Positions 55,361 through 64,000 of a stretch of 64,000 nucleotides of DNA are shown one piece after another; positions within the stretch are counted from its first letter, which is position 1; each line of letters begins with the position of its first letter. A program made the position numbers and the translations under genes. Below the pieces are notes generated by a model that saw only the letters and a program-made list of their open reading frames with translations, was not told where the DNA came from and made no database searches. Origin of the DNA: JBBROS01 sp963752225 (lineage in GTDB: Bacteria; Pseudomonadota; Alphaproteobacteria; Acetobacterales; Acetobacteraceae); the NCBI GenBank assembly GCA_963752225.1, contig CAVVXS010000016.1, positions 62,001-126,000 on the forward strand, read 5' to 3'.

Positions 55361-56922
55361 GCTTCCACCGCCCGGCCTTTGAGGGGGAACATGCCGCGGG
55401 GTTTGCGCTGGATGAACAGGATCAAGAGCACCAGCACCACGATCTTGCCCAGGACGGCGCCGGCGACCGGCTCGAGGAACTTGTTGACCACGCCCAGGGT
55501 GAGCGCGCCCAAGGCGGTGCCCCAAAGGTTCCCGACGCCGCCGAACACCACGACCATGAAGCTGTCGATGATGTAGCCCTGGCCGAGGTTGGGGCTGACG
55601 TTGTCGATCTGGCTCAGGGCAACCCCGGCCATCCCCGCCACGCCGGAACCGAGGCCGAAGGTCAGCGCGTCGATCCATGGGGTGCGGATGCCCATGGCGG
55701 CGGCCATGCGGCGATTCTGGGTGACGGCCCGCATGCGCAAGCCCAGAGGCGTATAGCGCAGCACCGCCATCAGCGAGAACAGCACCGCGACGGCGAAGAC
55801 CACGATCGCGACCCGGTTGTAGGTCAGCGTCACCTGACCGAGCTTGCCGGCGCCGCTCATCCAGGCGGGGGTGCCGACCTCGCGGTTGGTCGGGCCGAAG
55901 ATCGAACGCACCGCCTGCTGCAGGACGAGGCTGAGGCCGAAGGTGGCGAGCAGCGTTTCGAGCGGTCGGCCGTAGAGGAAGCGGATCAGGCCGCGCTCGA
56001 TCAGCACGCCGAGGCCGCCCGACACCAGGAAGGCGAGCGGGATGGCGATGAACAGGCTGGCGCCGAACAGTCCCGGTGCGTGGGCGCGGATCGCTTCCTG
56101 CACCATGAAGGTCACGTAGGCGCCGATCATGACCATCTCGCCATGGGCCATGTTGATCACGCCCATGACGCCGAAGGTGATCGCAAGCCCGGTCGCGGCG
56201 AGCAGCAGCACCGAGCCGAGGCTGAGGCCGTAGAACGCGCCTTGCAGCAGGTTCCACAACTGCAGCAGGCGGTCGATGTGGGCGACGGCGTCGGCCGCGG
56301 CGTCGGCCACGGCAGGCGGCTGATTGGGCGGCAACGAGGCCAGCACGGCGCGGGCATCGAGGTCGCCGCGGGCGCGCAAGGTGGCGACGGCGGCGAGCCG
56401 GTCCGGCTCGGACGCGTCGGCGCCGGCGAGCAGGGCGGCGGCGCGGGCTTGCTGCATGGTGGAGCGCACCCCGGCATCGGGCTCGGCGGCGATGGCGCGG
56501 TCGAGCGCCGGCAGGGCGGCGGCGTCGCGCGACCGGAACACGGCGGCGGCGGCCTCGGCGCGGGTGCCTGGGTCGGGAGCAAACAGTTGGAGCGCGCCTT
56601 GCGCGGCCTCGAGCGTGCGGCGGACCGCGTTGTTGAGGCGAACGGGGCGGAGCCCGGCGGCGTCGGTGATGGCGGCGCCGGTTTCGGCGTCCTGCACCTC
56701 GCCGTCCGTGGCTTTCAGCACCAAGCCGCCATTGCTGCGGGTGAACAGGCGGCCGGCGGTCAGCGCGTCGAGCACCGGGGCGGCACGCGGCGAGCCGGAA
56801 GTGGCGAGCGCCTCGATGCCGCGGCGGACGTCATCGAAGCCGCCGCCGAGTTGGGCGATCCCGGGCGTCTCCGCGTGGGCCGCGGTCGCGAGAAGCAGGA
56901 GGAGAAAGGCGATCAGGCGCAT
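55357..56922 (-). CDS. urtB: Urea ABC transporter permease UrtB
   Basis: LivH-type permease of 521 residues. A signal sequence (MRLIAFLLLLLATAAHAET) and a periplasmic domain of about 200 residues precede the membrane part (from about 225). The permease core shows TFGVMGVINMAHGEMVMIGA and RYTPLGLRMRAVTQNRRMAA. The extended N-terminus is usual for UrtB. Confidence 0.95.
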   Translation of the reverse strand: MRLIAFLLLLLATAAHAETPGIAQLGGGFDDVRRGIEALATSGSPRAAPVLDALTAGRLFTRSNGGLVLKATDGEVQDAETGAAITDAAGLRPVRLNNAVRRTLEAAQGALQLFAPDPGTRAEAAAAVFRSRDAAALPALDRAIAAEPDAGVRSTMQQARAAALLAGADASEPDRLAAVATLRARGDLDARAVLASLPPNQPPAVADAAADAVAHIDRLLQLWNLLQGAFYGLSLGSVLLLAATGLAITFGVMGVINMAHGEMVMIGAYVTFMVQEAIRAHAPGLFGASLFIAIPLAFLVSGGLGVLIERGLIRFLYGRPLETLLATFGLSLVLQQAVRSIFGPTNREVGTPAWMSGAGKLGQVTLTYNRVAIVVFAVAVLFSLMAVLRYTPLGLRMRAVTQNRRMAAAMGIRTPWIDALTFGLGSGVAGMAGVALSQIDNVSPNLGQGYIIDSFMVVVFGGVGNLWGTALGALTLGVVNKFLEPVAGAVLGKIVVLVLLILFIQRKPRGMFPLKGRAVEA

Positions 56923-56972
56923 GTGGTCGGGTTCCTAAGCCTGATGCGGCATGTCATTCCATCGAACCGACG

Positions 56973-57001
56973 ACGTCATCCGCGGACTTGAGCCGCGGAT
57001 C
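56973..57001 (-). repeat. Palindromic intergenic repeat, family B (reverse)
   Basis: TCCGCGG/ACTTGAG/CCGCGGA preceded by CGTCA on the plus strand, in the urtA-urtB gap. It faces a second copy at 57048. Confidence 0.75.
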
Positions 57002-57047
57002 CCGCGCCGCCGGGTATCCGCGTGATGCGGCGGCAACCCGGGACGAA

Positions 57048-57074
57048 ATGGCCGGGTCGAGCCCGGCCATGACG
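57048..57074 (+). repeat. Palindromic intergenic repeat, family B
   Basis: ATGGCCGGG/TCGAG/CCCGGCCAT followed by GACG. It forms a head-to-head pair with the copy at 56973, in the 191-base gap between urtB and urtA. It may attenuate the operon after the highly expressed binding protein. Confidence 0.75.
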
Positions 57075-57113
57075 TTATCGGAACGTGGACAGTTTTCGCG
57101 CGACGCGACGGCG

Positions 57114-58418
57114 CTACTTGCTCGCCCCGCCGCATTTGCCGGTCTTCACGTTGAAGTTGCCGCAGGACAGCGGTGCCCGCCAATCGGCGATCAGGTCACG
57201 GCTGCCCTCGAGGTAGGGCGACCATTCCTGGGCGACGATGGTGCCGGGAGTCTGGCTGACGATGTTGAACTGGCCGTTCTCCTCGATCTCACCGATCAGG
57301 ACAGGCTTGGTGATGTGATGGTTCGGCATCATGGCCGAATAGCCGCCCGACAGGTTGGGCGCGGTGACGCCGATCATGGCGTCGATCACCTTGGCGGGCT
57401 CGACGGTGCCGGCCTTCTCGACCGCTTTCACCCACATGGCGAAGCCGATGTAGTGCGCTTCCATCGGGTCGTTGGTGACGCGCTTGGGGTTCTTGGTGAA
57501 GGCCTGCCACTTCTGGATGAACGCCTTGTTGTCGGCGTTGTCCTCGCTCATGAAGTAGTTCCATGCGGCCAGGTGGCCCAGCAGCGGCTTGGTATCGACG
57601 CCGGCCAGTTCTTCCTCGCCGACGCTGAAGGCGACGACCGGGATGTCGGTCGCCTTGATGCCCTGGTTGCCGAGCTCCTTGTAGAACGGCACGTTGGCGT
57701 CGCCGTTGATGGTCGACACGACCGCGGTCTTCTTGCCGGCGCTGCCGAACTTCTTGATGTCGGCGACGATCGTCTGCCAGTCGCTGTGGCCGAACGGGGT
57801 GTAGTTGATCAGGATGTCGTCCTGCTTCACGCCCTTGGCCTTCAGGTAGGCTTCCAGGATCTTGTTGGTGGTGCGCGGGTAGACGTAGTCGGTGCCGGCA
57901 AGCACCCAGCGCTGCACCTTCTCCTGGCTCATCAGGTAGTCGACCGCCGGGATCGCTTGCTGGTTCGGGGCGGCGCCGGTGTAGAACACGTTCTTGCTGC
58001 TTTCCTCGCCCTCATACTGGACGGGGTAGAACAGGATATTGCCGGTTTCCTCGAACACCGGCAGCACGGACTTGCGGCTGACCGAGGTCCAGCAGCCGAA
58101 CACGGCGGCAACCTTGTTGACGGTGATCAGCTCGCGGGCCTTCTCGGCGAACAGCGGCCAGTTGCTGGCCGGGTCGACGACGACGGCTTCGAGCTTGCGG
58201 CCGAGCACGCCGCCCTTCTTGTTCTGCTCGTCGATCAGCATCAGCATGACATCCTTCAGCGTGGTCTCGCTGATGGCCATGGTGCCGGACAGGCTGTGCA
58301 GGATGCCGATCTTGATCGGCTCGGATTGGGCGTGGGCGGCCGGCGCGGCGCCGGCCAGGCCGGCGACGGCCATCGCGGCCAACCCGGCTCCGCGCAACCA
58401 GTTTCGAACAGAAGCCAT
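57114..58418 (-). CDS. urtA: Urea ABC transporter substrate-binding protein UrtA
   Basis: Periplasmic urea receptor of about 434 residues. A signal peptide (about 1-31, ending AAHA) is followed by IKIGILHSLSGTMAISETTL, NVFYTGAAPNQQ, AGTDYVYPRTTNKILEAYLK and HYIGFAMWVKAVEKAG, all UrtA hallmarks. The ATG at 58418 is preceded by GGGGGAGAG. It heads urtABCDE, separated from urtB by paired palindromic repeats. Confidence 0.95.
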   Translation of the reverse strand: MASVRNWLRGAGLAAMAVAGLAGAAPAAHAQSEPIKIGILHSLSGTMAISETTLKDVMLMLIDEQNKKGGVLGRKLEAVVVDPASNWPLFAEKARELITVNKVAAVFGCWTSVSRKSVLPVFEETGNILFYPVQYEGEESSKNVFYTGAAPNQQAIPAVDYLMSQEKVQRWVLAGTDYVYPRTTNKILEAYLKAKGVKQDDILINYTPFGHSDWQTIVADIKKFGSAGKKTAVVSTINGDANVPFYKELGNQGIKATDIPVVAFSVGEEELAGVDTKPLLGHLAAWNYFMSEDNADNKAFIQKWQAFTKNPKRVTNDPMEAHYIGFAMWVKAVEKAGTVEPAKVIDAMIGVTAPNLSGGYSAMMPNHHITKPVLIGEIEENGQFNIVSQTPGTIVAQEWSPYLEGSRDLIADWRAPLSCGNFNVKTGKCGGASK

Positions 58419-58626
58419 GCTTGATCTCTCCCCCATGAGCACCGCGGTTGCGGCCTGGGGCAAGCTCTGCAACTTGCGTGCCATGCGTAACAAAGTCGCG
58501 AGCGCGGCGGATCTGCGGCGAGTCGGGTCGGCGCGGGCCGGCGGGCGTTAAGGCGGTATGGCTGCTGCAAAGCTGGGCACAACCTGCTGCATCCTGGCGG
58601 GGCGGATGATGCTTCGTTGGGCAGGT

Positions 58627-59655
58627 TCACCGCCGCAAGATGCGACGCAACGCGGCTTCGGCGTGGAACAGGGCGAGTTCGGGCAAGCTGGGCTGTGGCG
58701 TCCAGGTCAGCCAGTGGAGGTCGCGCGACCCGGTCGACAGGCTGCGCTTGTAGCGGGCGTCGCCGGCCAGGAAGTCATATTCGCGGTCGCCCATCGACCG
58801 GGCGCGCTCAATGGCGGCGCCGTGGCAGGACAGGCCGGGCTTTTCGTGCGGCCCGGCGCCCGCGTAGTCGAAGCCGCTCTGATACGCGTGCACGCGGCCG
58901 TGGGCGCGCAGGTTAAGCAAGTAGCCGATCACCCGCGGCCCGGCGGCGATGCGCAGCACGTCCACCTCGCCGGTCGGCACGCCGCGGGTGAGCAGGGCGC
59001 GGTGGAACCGCTGGACCGGCGCCGCCGCAAAGGCGGTGGCGACATTGCGAGCCGCCCAGGCCGTCTGGTGCAGCTGCAGCAGGCGATCGAACCAGTCGAG
59101 CGCCTCGGCGACGCTCTCGGCGCGCTCGACGCGCAGCGGCCCGGCTTCGGCATAGGACCGGTCGGACCGGCGAAGCTGGGCGCGGGTGTTGCGGCTGAGC
59201 TGTGCTGCGAACGGCGTCGCCGGGTCGAGCAAGGCAAACGGCGCGGCGCGGGTGCGCAGGCCGGTCACGAGGCCGCCGGTGGCACGAACGGCGGCGAGGG
59301 CCGCATCGTCGATGCCGGACAGCACGACCCGCGGCGCATCCGTTCGGATCGCAGCCAGGATGGCGGGCAGGGCGTCGGGGCCGCCGAGGGCGCCGTTGTG
59401 TTCGGTGAACACCGCGTCCAGACGAGGGTCGCCGCTTTCGTGCAGGTGCCAGGTGCGGCGGCGCCAGGCGCCGCGGCGGCGGTTGAACAAGGCGAGGGCG
59501 CCGGGCTGCTCGACCAGCACCGGGTCGGTGAACCGTTCGGCGGCGAGGCAGCCGACCCAGGTCCAGGATAGGAACGGGGGGGCGGCGGCGGCGGCGGCGA
59601 GCGCCTGCCAGCGGCGGTGCAGCGCCGGGTCGTCCAGCTGCGGTCGGAGAAGCAT
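58627..59655 (-). CDS. CelD/BcsL-like acyltransferase (GNAT fold), first
   Basis: A protein of 342 residues with the C-terminal acyltransferase domain found in CelD-type proteins: SRNTRAQLRRSDRSYAEAG, FDRLLQLHQTAW, GPRVIGYLLNLRAHGRVHAY and YDFLAGDARYKRSLS. Such enzymes are linked to exopolysaccharide or lipid modification. It is divergent from a YdcF gene, with a second family member close by. Confidence 0.85.
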   Translation of the reverse strand: MLLRPQLDDPALHRRWQALAAAAAAPPFLSWTWVGCLAAERFTDPVLVEQPGALALFNRRRGAWRRRTWHLHESGDPRLDAVFTEHNGALGGPDALPAILAAIRTDAPRVVLSGIDDAALAAVRATGGLVTGLRTRAAPFALLDPATPFAAQLSRNTRAQLRRSDRSYAEAGPLRVERAESVAEALDWFDRLLQLHQTAWAARNVATAFAAAPVQRFHRALLTRGVPTGEVDVLRIAAGPRVIGYLLNLRAHGRVHAYQSGFDYAGAGPHEKPGLSCHGAAIERARSMGDREYDFLAGDARYKRSLSTGSRDLHWLTWTPQPSLPELALFHAEAALRRILRR

Positions 59656-59745
59656 CGAGGGATTTATAGGCCGGGCGTCGCCGGTTCGCACTTTCCGCTG
59701 GCGGCGAAGGCTGGCAGGGTCGTCGACGCTGCTCAAGGCGTGTCG

Positions 59746-60462
59746 TTGTCCGGTTCCACCCTCGATCTGCTGTTGCCGCCGGTGACTCTGGGGGTTTTTG
59801 CCCTCGTGGCGGTGTTGATACCGGGCCGGGTCGGCCGCGTGACGGCGCTGGTGTTGCTGGTGCCGCTCGTGCTGCTGTCGATGCCGCTGGTGGCGTTGTC
59901 GTTGCTGGCCTCGCTCGATCTGCCGGACAGGGCGGCGGAAGGCCGTCCGGCGCCCGAGGCGATCGTGATCCTGTCGGGCGATGTGGAGCGGGTGGCGGGT
60001 GGCGGCGCGGAGGTCGGGCCGCTCACGCTGGAGCGGGAGCGGGCCGGGGCGGCGCTGGCGCGGCGGACCGGGCTGCCGGTGCTGGTGACGGGCGGGCTGG
60101 TGACGGCGCCGCCGCCGGTGGCGGAACTGATGGCGGCAAGTCTCGCGGCCGATTTCGGGGTAACGGTGCGCTGGGTGGAAAACCGGTCGGGAACGACGTG
60201 GGAGAACGCCCAATTCAGTGCGCCGTTGCTGCGCGAAGGCGGGGTGCGGCGGGTCTATCTGGTGACGCATGGGTGGCACATGCGGCGGGCGGTGCTGGCG
60301 TTTGCGCGGGCGGGGCTGGAGGTGGTGCCGGCGCCGGTGCGGCACGACCCGGGGCCGCGCTGGGTGGCCGACGAACTGGTGCCGCGCACCTCGGCATGGC
60401 TGCGGTCCTACTATGCGCTGCATGAGTGGGCAGGGTACCTGCAGTATCGGCTGCGCTCGTGA
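59746..60462 (+). CDS. YdcF/DUF218 family envelope protein
   Basis: About 238 residues. Two hydrophobic segments at the N-terminus anchor it. The DUF218 domain begins at EAIVILSGDVERVAGG and contains TGLPVLVTGG, SGTTWENAQFS and YLVTHGWHMRRAVLAFARAG. The family (ElyC/SanA/YdcF) acts in envelope polysaccharide or S-adenosylmethionine binding; the exact role is unknown. The start is uncertain: TTG at 59746 has AAGG seven bases upstream, while GTG at 59740 is closer. It is coupled to the next gene by GTGA. Confidence 0.82.
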   Translation: MSGSTLDLLLPPVTLGVFALVAVLIPGRVGRVTALVLLVPLVLLSMPLVALSLLASLDLPDRAAEGRPAPEAIVILSGDVERVAGGGAEVGPLTLERERAGAALARRTGLPVLVTGGLVTAPPPVAELMAASLAADFGVTVRWVENRSGTTWENAQFSAPLLREGGVRRVYLVTHGWHMRRAVLAFARAGLEVVPAPVRHDPGPRWVADELVPRTSAWLRSYYALHEWAGYLQYRLRS

Positions 60463-61514
60463 TCCGGGTGGAGGCCGTCCGCGGCGTCGGGCGGCTGGGG
60501 CCGGAGTGGGACCCGCTGTTCGCGGCCGGGCCGGGGCTGCAATCGCGCCGGGCCTGGTTCGAAGTGACCGAGCAAGCGGCGCTGCCGGCGGGCGCCGAGC
60601 CATACGTGGTCGCGGCGCGGGAGGAGGGGCGGCCCCTGGCCGTGCTGCCGCTGCAGCGCACGGCGGCGGGGCGGATGCTCAGCCTGACATCGCCCTATAC
60701 CGTGCTGTTCCAGCCGCTGCTGGCGCCGGGCGCCGACGCGGCAGCGGTGGGGCGGGCGCTGGGGCGGCATCTGCGGCGGTTCGACCTGGTGCGGCTGGAA
60801 GCGCTCGACCCGGCCTGGCCCGGGCTCGCGCCGCTGCTGGCCGGGATGCGGGGCGCGGGGATGCTGGCGCAGCGTTTCGACCATTTCGGCAATTGGCACG
60901 AGGATCTGGCCGGGCGCAGCTGGGCGGAATACCTCGCGGCGCGGCCCGGCGCCTTGCGCGAGACGATCCGGCGGCGGGGGCGGGCGGCGGCCAAGGACGA
61001 GGCGATCCGGTTCGAGACGCTGACGGGCGGCGAGCGGCTGGTGCCGGCGATGTTGGCGTACGAGGACATCTACACGCGGAGCTGGAAGGTGCCGGAGCCG
61101 TTCCCCCGGTTCAACGCGACACTGCTGCCGCGCGCGGCCGAGCTCGGCGTGCTGCGGATGGGGGTGATGTGGCAGGGCGAGACGCCGTTGGCAGCGCAGT
61201 ACTGGACGGTGGTGGACGGGGTCGCGACGGTGCTGAAGCTCGCGCACGACGAGGCACACAAGGCGCTGTCGCCGGGGTCGTTGTTGACGGCGCACGTGAT
61301 CGAGCGGCTGATCGACGGGGAAGGGGTGCAGGCGCTGGATTTCGGGCGCGGCGACGATCCGTATAAGAGTACCTGGACGACGGCCCGGCGGCAGCGCATC
61401 GGGGTGGTGCTGGCCACGCCCTGGCGCCTTCGCGGGGCGGTGGAGCTGGCGCGGCACTGGGCCGGGCTGGCCCGGCGCCTGCTGCGCGGCACGCCGGCGG
61501 GCAAGGAGGGCTGA
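60459..61514 (+). CDS. CelD/BcsL-like acyltransferase (GNAT fold), second
   Basis: A 351-residue protein of the same acyltransferase family as the gene at 58627-59655. Segments are RPGALRETIRRRGRAAAKDE, YEDIYTRSWKVPEPFP, MGVMWQGETPLAAQYWTVVD, KLAHDEAHKALSPGSLL and VQALDFGRGDDPYKSTWTTA. The GTG start at 60459 overlaps the YdcF stop. Two such enzymes around an envelope protein suggest surface glycan or lipid modification. Confidence 0.87.
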   Translation: MIRVEAVRGVGRLGPEWDPLFAAGPGLQSRRAWFEVTEQAALPAGAEPYVVAAREEGRPLAVLPLQRTAAGRMLSLTSPYTVLFQPLLAPGADAAAVGRALGRHLRRFDLVRLEALDPAWPGLAPLLAGMRGAGMLAQRFDHFGNWHEDLAGRSWAEYLAARPGALRETIRRRGRAAAKDEAIRFETLTGGERLVPAMLAYEDIYTRSWKVPEPFPRFNATLLPRAAELGVLRMGVMWQGETPLAAQYWTVVDGVATVLKLAHDEAHKALSPGSLLTAHVIERLIDGEGVQALDFGRGDDPYKSTWTTARRQRIGVVLATPWRLRGAVELARHWAGLARRLLRGTPAGKEG

Positions 61515-61564
61515 CAGCGGCGCCGTGCCTGCCCATTCTAACGGAAAGCCCCGGAGGACATGCC

Positions 61565-63043
61565 ATGCTGAACGCCACTGCCCCGCTGCCACTGCGCGAC
61601 CCCAGCCTGTTCCGCCAAGCCTGCCTGGTCGGCGGCAAATGGATCGAGGCCGCGTCGGGCAAGACGCTGACCGTCAGCAACCCGGCGACCGGGGAGGCGG
61701 TCGGCACCGTGCCGGCGCTCGGCGCCGCCGAAACGCGCCAGGCGATCGAGGCGGCACGCGCGGCGTTCCCCGCTTGGCGCAAGATGCTGGCCAAGGAGCG
61801 CGCGGCGGTGCTCCGCAAGCTGTTTAACCTGATGCTCGAGAACGCCGACGACCTCGCGCTGATCATGACCGCCGAGCAGGGCAAGCCGCTGGCGGAGAGC
61901 CGCGGCGAGATCGTCTATGCGGCAAGCTTCATTGAGTGGTTCGCTGAGGAAGGCAAGCGGATCTACGGCGACACCATCCCGGCGCCGCTGCCGGGGCGGC
62001 GGATCATCGTGACCAAGGAGCCGATCGGCGTGTTCGCGGCGATCACGCCGTGGAACTTCCCGGCGGCGATGATCACGCGGAAGGCCGGGCCGGGCTGGGC
62101 CGCCGGCTGCACCGGGGTGATCCGGCCGGCGAGCCAGACGCCGTTCTCGGCGCTTGCTCTGGGCGTGCTCGCGGAGCGGGCCGGCATGCCGGCCGGGGTG
62201 TGCAACATCGTCACCGGCCCGGCCGGCGAGGTCGGCGGCGAGCTGACGGCCAACCCGGCGGTGCGCAAGCTGAGCTTCACCGGCAGCACCGAGGTGGGGG
62301 CGAAGCTGCTGGCGCAATGCGCGCCGACCATCAAGAAGACCAGCATGGAGCTGGGCGGTAACGCGCCGTTCATCGTTTTCGACGATGCTGACCTCGACGA
62401 GGCGGTGAAGGGGGCGATGGCGAGCAAGTACCGCAACACCGGCCAGACCTGCGTATGCGCCAACCGCATCCTGGTGCAGGACGGGGTGTACGACGCCTTC
62501 GCGGCCAAGCTGAAGGCGGCGGTGGAGGCGTTGAAGGTCGGGCCCGGAACCGAAGAAGGGGTGACCCAAGGGCCGCTGATCAACGCCGCCGCGGTGGAGA
62601 AAGTGGAGGCGCATATCGCCGATGCGCTGTCCAAGGGGGCGACGATCGTCACCGGCGGGGCACGGCACGAGCGGGGCGGCAACTTCTTCGAGCCGACCAT
62701 CCTGGCCGATGTGCCGCGCGACGCGGTTGTGTTCCACGAGGAGACGTTCGGCCCGGTGGCGCCGCTGTTCCGCTTCAAGACCGAGGCGGAGGCGATCGAG
62801 CTCGCCAACGACACCGAGTTCGGCCTGGCCGCCTACTTCTACGCGCGCGATGTCGGCCGCATCTTCCGGGTGGCGGAAGCGCTCGAGAGCGGCATCATCG
62901 GCATCAACGAAGGCATCATCTCCACCGAAGTGGCGCCGTTCGGCGGCGTCAAGGCGAGCGGTTTAGGGCGCGAGGGCAGCAAGTACGGGATCGAGGACTA
63001 CCTCGAGATCAAGTACCTGGCGCTGGGCGGCATCGGCGGATGA
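61565..63043 (+). CDS. gabD: Succinate-semialdehyde dehydrogenase, NAD(P)-dependent
   Basis: Aldehyde dehydrogenase of 492 residues oxidising succinate semialdehyde to succinate in GABA breakdown. The catalytic cysteine is in NTGQTCVCANRI, and the general base glutamate is in TSMELGGNAPF. FGPVAPLFRF and EVAPFGGVKASGLGREGS are typical of GabD. The usual LKPASQTP nucleotide motif reads IRPASQTP, a conservative Lys to Arg change near the cofactor ribose. No GABA transaminase is present here. It overlaps the glutathione reductase start (ATGA). Confidence 0.93.
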   Translation: MLNATAPLPLRDPSLFRQACLVGGKWIEAASGKTLTVSNPATGEAVGTVPALGAAETRQAIEAARAAFPAWRKMLAKERAAVLRKLFNLMLENADDLALIMTAEQGKPLAESRGEIVYAASFIEWFAEEGKRIYGDTIPAPLPGRRIIVTKEPIGVFAAITPWNFPAAMITRKAGPGWAAGCTGVIRPASQTPFSALALGVLAERAGMPAGVCNIVTGPAGEVGGELTANPAVRKLSFTGSTEVGAKLLAQCAPTIKKTSMELGGNAPFIVFDDADLDEAVKGAMASKYRNTGQTCVCANRILVQDGVYDAFAAKLKAAVEALKVGPGTEEGVTQGPLINAAAVEKVEAHIADALSKGATIVTGGARHERGGNFFEPTILADVPRDAVVFHEETFGPVAPLFRFKTEAEAIELANDTEFGLAAYFYARDVGRIFRVAEALESGIIGINEGIISTEVAPFGGVKASGLGREGSKYGIEDYLEIKYLALGGIGG

Positions 63044-64000
63044 GCCACGGCTACGACTTCGACCTGTTCGTCATCGGCGGCGGTTCGGGCGGCGTGCGCT
63101 GCGCCCGGATCGCGGCCGGGCACGGGGCGAAGGTCGGGATCGCCGAGGACACGCATTGGGGCGGCACCTGCGTCAACGTCGGCTGCGTTCCGAAGAAGAT
63201 CATGGTGCAGGCGAGCGAGTACGGACAGCTCGCCGACGACAGCCACGGCTTCGGCTGGTCGGGCGAGCCGCCGCGGCACGACTGGGCGGCGCTGATCGCC
63301 CACAAGGACCGGGAGATCACGCGGCTGAACGGGATCTACCGGACGCTGCTGGGCGGCCCCGGCGTCGTGCTGCACGACGCGCACGCGCGGTTCGTCGATC
63401 CGCATACGCTCGACGTCGGCGGCAAGACCGTAACCGCCGAGCGGATCGTGATCGCGACCGGCGGCACGCCGTCCATCGAGCCGGCGATCGAAGGTATGGA
63501 GCTGGGGATCACCTCGGACCAAGCGTTCCACTTGCCGGCGCTGCCGCGGCGCGTGCTGATGGTGGGCGGCGGCTACATCGCGGTCGAGTTCGCCGGCATG
63601 CTGCGCGGGCTGGGCGCCGAAGTGGACCTGGTGTTCCGCCAGCATCTGCCGCTGCGGGGGTTCGACCTTGAGCTGCGGGAGGATTTGGCGGCGGCGATGC
63701 AGCGGCAGGGGATCCGGCTGCATCCGAGCCAGACGGTGCACAAGGTGGAGACGGACGGCGAGGCGCGCCGGGTCACGCTCTCGGGCGGGCATGTGGTGGA
63801 GGTCGACCTCGTGTTCTTTGCGGTCGGGCGCAAGCCCCGCACCAAAGGCCTGGGGTTGGAGGCGGCCGGGGTCGCGGCCAATGAGCGCGGTGCGGTCATC
63901 GTGGACGCGCACAACGCGACCAGCCAGCCGAACATCTTCGCGCTCGGCGACGTGTCGAACCGGCTGAACCTGACGCCGGTGGCGATCGCCGAGGGGCATC
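63040..64000 (+). CDS. gor: Glutathione-disulfide reductase, 3' truncated by the window
   Basis: FAD- and NADPH-dependent reductase of oxidised glutathione; about 320 residues are visible before the edge. The FAD motif is VIGGGSGGVRCARIAA, the redox disulfide is in WGGTCVNVGCVPKK, and the NADPH motif is MVGGGYIAVEFAGML. The segment FALGDVSNRLNLTPVAIAEGH is typical of Gor rather than lipoamide dehydrogenase. The start overlaps gabD (ATGA). The dimer interface domain lies outside the window. Confidence 0.93.
   Translation, partial: MSHGYDFDLFVIGGGSGGVRCARIAAGHGAKVGIAEDTHWGGTCVNVGCVPKKIMVQASEYGQLADDSHGFGWSGEPPRHDWAALIAHKDREITRLNGIYRTLLGGPGVVLHDAHARFVDPHTLDVGGKTVTAERIVIATGGTPSIEPAIEGMELGITSDQAFHLPALPRRVLMVGGGYIAVEFAGMLRGLGAEVDLVFRQHLPLRGFDLELREDLAAAMQRQGIRLHPSQTVHKVETDGEARRVTLSGGHVVEVDLVFFAVGRKPRTKGLGLEAAGVAANERGAVIVDAHNATSQPNIFALGDVSNRLNLTPVAIAEGH

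Overview
The window is GC-rich, densely packed bacterial chromosome. It reads as an alphaproteobacterium of the Rhodospirillales/Acetobacteraceae type. The support for this is a cytochrome bc1 operon, a conserved rlmH-gpmI-envC-ctpA-yibQ-rppH block, a DUF4169 protein, an alphaproteobacterial LexA box (GTTC-N7-GTTC) in front of uvrA, and two families of short palindromic intergenic repeats. The family placement is inference. No phage, insertion sequence, CRISPR array or rRNA was seen; there is one tRNA (Lys, UUU).

Layout. 1-10.1 kb: a PEP-CTERM protein, SOS-type uvrA, an AT-richer stretch with an orphan membrane protein, two tandem aspartate-type aminotransferases, an ECHDC3-like enoyl-CoA hydratase homologue without the usual catalytic glutamates, a DinB-like protein, ssb and a second PEP-CTERM protein. 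10.6-16.6 kb: gyrA (TTG start), coaD with a repeat-encoded N-terminal tail, a cyclophilin, tRNA-Lys, an LplT-like transporter whose stop codon lies inside the tRNA on the other strand, and a SOUL lipoprotein. 16.6-26.5 kb: a large DUF4214 protein, a small exported protein, the rlmH to rppH envelope and housekeeping block, DUF4169 and a dienelactone hydrolase. 26.6-31.8 kb: mtnP, petCBA (with a one-base frameshift in petA), divergent hemF and a helix-hairpin-helix protein.

31.8-37.4 kb: a D-cysteine desulfhydrase-like enzyme lies divergently beside an M20 amidohydrolase, which is translationally coupled to a TauA/TauB-type ABC importer with two different permeases. I read this as a sulfur-compound uptake and processing cluster. 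37.5-44.3 kb: selO, a sorbosone-dehydrogenase-like protein coupled to a small cytochrome c, a luciferase-like monooxygenase, small membrane proteins, a zinc alcohol dehydrogenase, and a second LexA-like site beside a possible 51-residue protein.

44.3-58.4 kb is a urea-nitrogen region: ureDABC-(membrane protein)-ureEFG and the urea ABC transporter urtABCDE, all on the minus strand. Between them lie a TetR regulator with an FAD monooxygenase (plus strand) and a mazEF toxin-antitoxin pair. The 96 bp between ureD and tetR hold two different perfect palindromes. 58.6-64 kb: two CelD-like acyltransferases around a YdcF protein, then a succinate-semialdehyde dehydrogenase coupled to glutathione reductase, which runs off the end.

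Two genes expected to be intact in this context, petA and ureG, each carry a single extra base in a two-base run, with perfect family sequence on both sides. Sequence error is the simplest explanation, but true lesions cannot be excluded from the sequence alone.
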